Below, one piece after another: positions 59,501-64,000 of a DNA stretch of 64,000 bases; the first letter of the stretch is position 1, and each line of letters starts with the position of its first letter. Location of the stretch: contig OZ023274.1 of assembly GCA_964007475.1 (NCBI GenBank), forward strand, positions 7,812,001 through 7,876,000, in the 5' to 3' direction. This DNA comes from Hybos culiciformis. Taxonomy: Eukaryota > Arthropoda > Insecta > Diptera > Hybotidae. Both the position numbers and the translations under genes were made by a program. The notes below the pieces were generated by a model. That model was given only the letters and a program-made list of their open reading frames with translations, ran no database searches and had not been told where the DNA came from.

Positions 59501-62022
59501 TTTGTTTGTTCGCAAAATTGATTAAAAGTGCATGAAATAATTAAAAAGTTGCCACAACTTTAGGCCAGTGCATAAATTTTATATATGTATATATATGTTT
59601 ATTATGGTTTTTTTACTTTATACTTTTTTTTTTTTATTTTTGGTATTTTTAAATATAAATTTATTATATTAAAAATGCATCATAAATAAAAATATATATT
59701 TCATTTAATTTTTTATACACTGGGATCCCTCGAACATTATAAAAATTAATTAAAACAAGCACGTTTTTAATTTATTCGAAAAAAGATATATGTGTAGTAC
59801 ACAAAAAAATTTGATATATTTTTTCTGTCCTTACAAGGTGTTGCTGTTCAAACAATCAGTATTAGTTTGTTGAAAAATATATATTTATAAATTATAGCAA
59901 TAATAAGAAAATAAATAATCAGAATCAGAAGAAATTAAGTTCCATAATTGAGTAAAATATTTTTAGACAGGATTCTGGGCATTAATTTTTAAGTTTTTAA
60001 ATTAAATCTCTGATTCAGGACCTATAATTAAGAGCCCTCCACTTGAAATTCTGTTTTCTATTTCTGTTTTCTATTTTTGCAGTTTTTTTTGTTTTATTTT
60101 ACAGAAAATAAACGGCCGTGAAAAATGCGACAAAAATTGTACGAAAAACACCTCTACCAGAAAATCACAAAACTATATTTGAATTTGATTTCTGTACAGA
60201 AACTGTAATTTATCAAAAAAATTAAAAAATTCTTAGAAATAAATGAAATTAATTAAAAATTGTTTAGGAAATTAAAGAAATTCAAAATTTCACGTCACCA
60301 GCCCTGGAGAGTGGTATTTTAGCTTTATTTCTACGTTTGAGATTTTTTATTATCTTTTTCCTTTACTTCAGAATCCAAGCAAATGTGTTCAAGTTTTTTA
60401 AAGGCTCGTTTGGGCCAAAAAACTCAAAATTTAAAAAATCCGCCTCACCTACCCTGGAGCCAGTTATATACTCTCTAACATATCAAAAAATCACTTCAGT
60501 CTAGATTGTAGTAACCCTACAATCAAAGCCAAACTAAGACCAATTTTTTGCAATTTTTCACAATGAGGGCTCTTAACAAAAAAAATTATTATGGAAAACA
60601 ACGTATTAAAATGTTTACTTAAATTTTTACTATTAACTGGAATGGCCCAATTATAATTTTTTTTTTTTACATATTAGAATAGTTTGAAAGTTTACTAAAA
60701 TTATTTTTAGAAAAATTGTTAATTTTTCGATAAAAAGTACAAATCTAGTAATGATTTATAGTAGATCTCGTAAATCCCAAGAAATAACGGAATTTTTTTT
60801 CATAAAACAATTTTTTTTTTTGAAATAATAACTTAATAAATTCAACACCCTGTAAATAATAATTTATATTTTTTTTTAATATGAGATATTAAAGAGATAT
60901 TATGTTAAATAAAAATCATAATCCGCTAAAAAAATTAATTTTATCAAAAATATATATTTTTGTCTTGTTCAAAAATAATAAAATTTAAACAAAATTAAAA
61001 TTTTTTCTGAAAAAAAAAAAATGTTTATTTTAAATAAAATATATAAAATAGAAATACCAATATAAATATTTATTATTTTAATAAAAAATGTAAATAAAAT
61101 TAAAAATTAAATTTAAGTATTTAACTTTTAATTCTTATAAAACTATAAAATGATATTTTTTTTGGGACATAAGCTTAAAAGAGAAGATTGATCTCTTTAC
61201 TTTTTAGTTTTTAATCTGACATTTATTCATTGCTCTTAAAGTTTTGTTAAAAATTCAAAGCTTTAGTTGTTCCGTATTAGTATAACTTCAGAATTTCTTT
61301 AAAAGGTAATTTTTTGTAAGTCTATTTTATTGTTGTTTACTAAAGTTTTTCGTTTCGACATTCTTGTACAGTTTATATTAGTGAAATAATTTCAAAATAA
61401 TCAGATATTTATAATAATAACCTTATGTCCAACTTATATATTAAATAATAATAAAATTATAAAGAAGATCAAATTAAAAAAAAAGCTTATAATAAACTAT
61501 AAAATAATATTATGAAAATTATGTGATATTAATATATTTAATATATTGTATATTATATTGTATTTATTTGTTCACTTTTTCATATAAACTTAAAATTATT
61601 TTATTGCCGAAAATTGAACCAACTTGTTCCAATAGTCTAAGCTTTCTTCTGTGCGTATGCTCTTCCAAACGATCAACATATTCTCTTAATTCTTCTATTT
61701 CTTCTTTAACTTGTTGTACTGTATCTAATTCATGTTTTATTGCTACCATATCACGTTTAACCTGAAAAAGAAAAATTGTTGGAAAATGAAAAATATGGCA
61801 TTTAAGTGTCTTTTTATAACAACTGCTATTATAATGTTATATTAACTAATTAAAAAAAAGTAAAAAATTCAAACAAACCTCTGAAACTTCACTTTGGCAG
61901 CTTTCAACTGATTTCGTTAATTCCTGTAATTGTGTTCGAATTTCACACAAGGCGACTGTTGTCTCCAAGTGTCTATCTCCACGTTGTAGTTCATCTAATT
62001 TTGCTGATAAATTCATACTCAT
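36227..62022 (-). CDS. Glut1: Glut1 facilitative glucose transporter (whole gene, alternative C-termini)
   Basis: A sodium-independent sugar uniporter of the major facilitator superfamily, class I GLUT. Exons from 59334 to 49971 encode all 12 helices. Signatures seen: [12 protein letters not shown] (helix 1), NRFGRK (loop 2-3), [23 protein letters not shown] (helix 7), DKTGRRTL (loop 8-9), GPGSIPW (helix 10) and [12 protein letters not shown] after helix 12. Two upstream exons add a 94-residue coiled coil. Downstream, a short tail (587 residues in total) or a long tail (767 residues to a UGA, about 1,490 if it is passed) is possible. The exon order and the NGRSML...[12 protein letters not shown] stretch match long fly Glut1 isoforms from memory. 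Start chosen: ATG at 62022, the first in-frame Met after an upstream stop, though further 5' exons cannot be excluded. Confidence 0.96.
38371..38520 (-). other. GC-rich island around the Glut1 stop
   Basis: By my count about 57% G+C over 150 bases, against roughly 20-25% nearby. It covers the pre-stop coding part and the first codons after the UGA. This may reflect strong nucleotide constraint, such as RNA structure near the stop. Confidence 0.6.
38390..38392 (-). promoter_or_regulatory. Glut1: candidate readthrough stop codon (UGA-C) in Glut1
   Basis: UGA, with C as the next base, between NSGP and LKNASP in the frame set by the upstream exons. UGA-C is the leakiest stop context in animals and is frequent among known insect readthrough genes. 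A selenocysteine role is unlikely for this family. Confidence 0.55.
38515..40964 (-). other. Glut1: Glut1 intron before the last exon
   Basis: AT-rich, 2.45 kb. On the opposite strand it holds the short repeated ORF at 40083-40157 and the tandem TACATTTGACTGTA copies at 40570-40660. Confidence 0.75.
40570..40660. repeat. four tandem copies of a 16-17-bp unit
   Basis: Variants of TACATTTGACTGTAAGA follow one another. An inverted relative (GGTCAAATGG, then GGATTTACAATGTACC) ends near 40781, so the whole of 40567-40781 may be one element. Confidence 0.6.
40965..41351 (-). CDS. Glut1: Glut1 exon 11, poly-Gln exon
   Basis: Joined at C|TA it continues [18 protein letters not shown], then a Leu/Gln-rich tract, [16 protein letters not shown] and [13 protein letters not shown]. 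Donor CAAG|GTATAA, phase 1. The acceptor follows a long A run with no pyrimidine tract, but phase and homology ([12 protein letters not shown]) fix it. The Gln tract has varied CAA/CAG-type codons. Confidence 0.9.
45026..45129 (-). CDS. Glut1: Glut1 exon 10, long C-terminal branch
   Basis: Acceptor GAATTTCAG|GAGTAT. With the AG left by exon 9 it reads [20 protein letters not shown] and then [15 protein letters not shown]; donor TCAC|GTAAGA, phase 1. This stretch closely follows the fly long isoform as I remember it. Confidence 0.93.
47077..47082 (-). terminator. polyadenylation signal of the short Glut1 isoform
   Basis: AATAAA on the minus strand, 42 bases downstream of the stop of the short C-terminal exon. 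Confidence 0.5.
47124..47199 (-). CDS. Glut1: Glut1 alternative last exon (short C-terminus)
   Basis: Acceptor TATTTTTTTAG|CGATGA. In phase 2 it reads [19 protein letters not shown] and DQKDRK then TAA. An AATAAA lies 42 bases beyond the stop, as expected of a terminal exon. Too short to appear as an ORF. Confidence 0.82.
49971..50110 (-). CDS. Glut1: Glut1 exon 9, helix 12 and VPETK motif
   Basis: Acceptor TTTCACAG|ACTGCA. Encodes [20 protein letters not shown] and [20 protein letters not shown]. The donor GGAAG|GTATGT (phase 2) can feed either C-terminal branch. Confidence 0.97.
50352..50555 (-). CDS. Glut1: Glut1 exon 8, helices 10-11
   Basis: Acceptor TGTGCAG|GAAATG. Encodes [12 protein letters not shown], then [20 protein letters not shown] and [17 protein letters not shown]. 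Donor AAG|GTAAAT, phase 0. Confidence 0.97.
50556..56556 (-). other. Glut1: Glut1 6-kb GC-AG intron
   Basis: Begins GCAAGT and ends ATGTGCAG. AT-rich with long A and T runs; the compact palindromic cluster at 54309-54388 lies inside. No exon was recognised in it. Confidence 0.85.
54309..54388. repeat. 80-bp nested palindrome cluster
   Basis: GTGTTTGGT and ACCAAACAC bound the block. Inside, CGCCCGA pairs with TCGGGCG, GAGGTTGAGA with TCTCAGCCTC (one mismatch), and ATGAGCTCAT is a perfect palindrome. Much richer in GC than the flanks. It could be a short MITE or a structured RNA; no copy elsewhere in the window. Confidence 0.6.
56557..56679 (-). CDS. Glut1: Glut1 exon 7, loop 8-9 and helix 9; GC donor
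   Basis: Acceptor CCAATAG|GTTGTT. Reads [20 protein letters not shown] and on to ITISFLIK. The following donor is AAG|GCAAGT, a GC donor with an otherwise ideal consensus. No GT lies at the position required by the next exon. Confidence 0.94.
56796..57073 (-). CDS. Glut1: Glut1 exon 6, central loop and helices 7-8
   Basis: Acceptor AATTTTAG|CACTTC. Encodes [18 protein letters not shown], then [17 protein letters not shown] of helix 7, which lines the sugar path in GLUTs. Donor ATG|GTAAAC. Confidence 0.97.
57241..57519 (-). CDS. Glut1: Glut1 exon 5, helices 4-6 and PESPR loop
   Basis: Encodes [20 protein letters not shown], helices 5 and 6, and [20 protein letters not shown]. Donor AAAG|GTGAGT. 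Confidence 0.97.
57969..58093 (-). CDS. Glut1: Glut1 exon 4, helices 3-4
   Basis: Acceptor ATTACAG|AAAAGG completes the Arg of FGRKGG. Reads [20 protein letters not shown] and then [11 protein letters not shown]; donor TGTG|GTAAGT. Confidence 0.96.
59078..59334 (-). CDS. Glut1: Glut1 exon 3, helices 1-2
   Basis: Acceptor TTAACAG|GGACTT. Encodes [20 protein letters not shown], then [13 protein letters not shown] and a hydrophobic helix to MANRFGR. Donor GGAAG|GTACAT, phase 2. Confidence 0.97.
59335..61623 (-). other. Glut1: Glut1 intron between coiled coil and transporter
   Basis: 2.3 kb of AT-rich DNA carrying the TTAA-flanked element at 60032-60572. No other exon seen. Confidence 0.8.
60032..60572. 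mobile_element. 541-bp MITE-like element with GAGCCCTC ends inside TTAA
   Basis: TTAA then GAGCCCTC at 60028-60039 faces GAGGGCTC then TTAA at 60565-60576, and similarity continues weakly inward. A TTAA target duplication is the mark of piggyBac-type elements. It has no coding capacity. Internally it carries two direct copies of a CCCTGGAG-containing stretch (about 60300 and 60461). Confidence 0.65.
61624..61761 (-). CDS. Glut1: Glut1 exon 2, N-terminal coiled coil (second half)
   Basis: Acceptor TTTTTCAG|GTTAAA. Encodes [20 protein letters not shown] and continues to [13 protein letters not shown]. The donor CAA|GTTGGT is weak but in phase 0, which matches the start of the first transporter exon. 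If not spliced, the frame runs only 20 codons more. It could instead be the end of a separate coiled-coil gene, but that is less likely. Confidence 0.75.
61879..62022 (-). CDS. Glut1: Glut1 exon 1, N-terminal coiled coil (first half)
   Basis: Starts [20 protein letters not shown] and forms heptads to CQSEVSE; donor GAG|GTTTGT, phase 0. The frame remains open for seven codons before this ATG back to a TAA, so the first Met is a choice. If an acceptor lies at about 62044, the protein starts further upstream. Confidence 0.78.
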
Positions 62023-64000
62023 CACGCTAACTTGCTTTTGCAAACTTTTTTATGTTTAATCATTATGTGATTATTATGATTATTATTATTTTTAATTATG
62101 AACAAAATAATTTTTTATTATTTTATTTCATAATTTTTTTCATTAAATTAATTTTTAGTTTATACACATTAAACAAAATATTACAATTCGTGTCGTTATT
62201 ATTATTTTTTTTTCATCGTATTTTTTTATTCATTCATTTATTAATTTCGTTGTTAGTAAACATATTGCAGATACGTGTTATTTTTATTTTGAATACGAAT
62301 ATTTGATTTTTGTCAACATAATATTATGTTTTAGTATTTTGTTAATATTATTATTATTATTTTTTTTAACAATTATTTTTATTTCATTGATTTTTGTTTT
62401 CATTCAGCAGCAGCAGCATGATGTTATTATTTAATTTTTTTTTTTTTTCAAGAAATTATTTTTGTACAAAAAAAAAAATATAGAAAATAAAAAACAGGTA
62501 AGTATATATTAGATATTTTAGTGGTATATTATACAACTGTTATTAGGATTAAAAATAAAAAATAAAATATATTATAATATATTTATATTTAATTTTTATA
62601 TGTATTATCAAATTTTCATATATTGTATACGTATGTATTTATATATTAGTATATTTATGCTACGAGAAGAAAAATTCTGAACTCAATAAATAAAAATACA
62701 TATTTTATCAAATATGTATGTATAAATGTATGTTTTGGGAAACTATGAAATAAACAAAAAAAATATATAAAATAAAAGTAAAATAACTTTTAAACGTGAT
62801 CAATATAAAGTGCATCGTTCAGCAGAGAGACGAAAAAGAAAAAAAGCAATTCAAAATATGTAGTGGAAAAAAAAAAATTAAATTTTCGCATAAAAGAAAA
62901 ATTTTTGGCATGTTCCAAAATTATATCATTTTATAACTTATTTTTAATATTTAGTTCTGTTAGCAACTTTTATTATTTCATAATGTTTTTTAAGAAAAAC
63001 TCTTTTGAAAAATTCTTTTCTAAATTTTAACGTTGCGATAAGAATAAGTCATTCGAATTTAAAACACGATTACAAGAAAAAACTAAATTTTTCTCTCTCT
63101 AATTGATATGATGAAAAAAAAGTTTAAAGCGAAAATAAACATATCCACCGTAGAATTGTTTATATATTTTACTTCACTTCTCTGTTCACTTTGAAATCTA
63201 AAAGATCTGAAATTATTTTCTCACTTCTTTATCATTCAAAAATAACTTAAGAAACTTCATCAGGGTCGTAATTAAAGTTATAGACCAAAGCCAAAGTAAA
63301 GATATAATATACAGTACATCCTCAACATGCCTTCAACTGAATAATACACGTTCATATTATGTAAAAAGTATATTATTGAAATATTTTATATTGAAAAGAA
63401 AAATAAAATAAAAAAAAAAAATAAAAAAAAAATTGGAAAATGTGTATAAATTTTTCACTTTTTTTTTTTATTTTTTTCATACTATGATATAAATATTTAA
63501 TATTTTATTAAAAATAAAATAATATCATAAAAAAAAAAACCCTTAACTTATTTTTTGCGCTTTTTCAGGTAATTTTTCTTTAACAGAGAGTTTTCATTTA
63601 TTTATTATTTTTGGAAAATTGAGGAAGGATATGTTTGAATAAGGTTATATATATATATATATATATTTTTTTTTTATCATTCCAGTTATTATGTATATTA
63701 TATGTGTGTGTATATATTATGTCAGAGGTTTTAAAGTACTTATAGATAGATAGTTTATTTGGTATAAGTAAAAGTATATATGAGTTACTAATTTTTTTTT
63801 TTTTTTTTTGCAGAATAAAAAAGAAATATTAATAATAATAATATAAGAAAAGATAATAATATGTATGGGCAATTTTTTACTTATTTTTTTAATTTTCCTA
63901 TCTTTATTTATATTTAAAATATAAATTTTTCTCATGCATATAGTAATTACTTTTTTTGGGGGTAAAAAGTAAAAAAAAATTTAACATTTTTTTGTGGTAA
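62023..64000. other. Glut1 upstream region
   Basis: AT-rich, with a TA microsatellite at 63647-63666 and four CAG units at about 62406-62417. On the gene strand these read CTG and lie in a 12-codon open frame that could be an upstream ORF. A further 5' exon of Glut1 may lie here or outside the window. Confidence 0.5.
63647..63666. repeat. TA microsatellite
   Basis: About ten TA units followed by a T run. Confidence 0.8.

Noticed and set aside
61523..61765. Plus-strand frame of 80 codons
   Set aside because: Shadow of Glut1 exon 2 on the other strand.

Overview
This window looks like nuclear DNA of an insect, or at least an arthropod. The genes are split by introns with GT-AG borders, the DNA is very AT-rich with long A and T runs, and the exon proteins read like those of flies and other insects. 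I cannot name the order or species. No bacterial, viral or organelle genes were seen, and no tRNA, rRNA or CRISPR array.

Three genes can be reconstructed exon by exon, with reading phases that agree across every junction. (1) cueball (cue), + strand, 1453-14952: a type I membrane protein of 639 residues in four exons. A signal-peptide exon is separated from the rest by a 10.4 kb intron. (2) A CCDC102A-like coiled-coil gene, + strand, 18388-24954: eleven shared exons followed by one of two alternative last exons, giving 514 or 694 residues. (3) Glut1, the class I facilitative glucose transporter, - strand, 62022 down to 36227. Seven exons encode the complete 12-helix transporter. They are preceded by two coiled-coil exons and followed by alternative C-termini: a short tail ending at 47124, or a long tail built from exons at 45.1, 41.2 and 38.5-36.2 kb.

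The most interesting feature is in the last Glut1 exon. The frame fixed by upstream splicing meets an in-frame UGA followed by C at 38392-38390. It then stays open for another 720 codons to 36227. The continuation is rich in His, Ser, Gly and charged residues and ends in a basic helix-like segment. This suggests stop-codon readthrough, or an alternative acceptor that skips the stop, yielding a transporter of about 1,490 residues. A block of about 57% GC surrounds the stop.

The rest is AT-rich intron and intergenic DNA with several non-autonomous, palindromic or MITE-like elements: 1-420, 6570-6622, 17474-17630, 26776-26926 (TTA duplication), 30082-30568, 40567-40781, 54309-54388 and 60032-60572 (TTAA flanks). 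The intergenic stretch 24955-36226 holds no gene that I can support.
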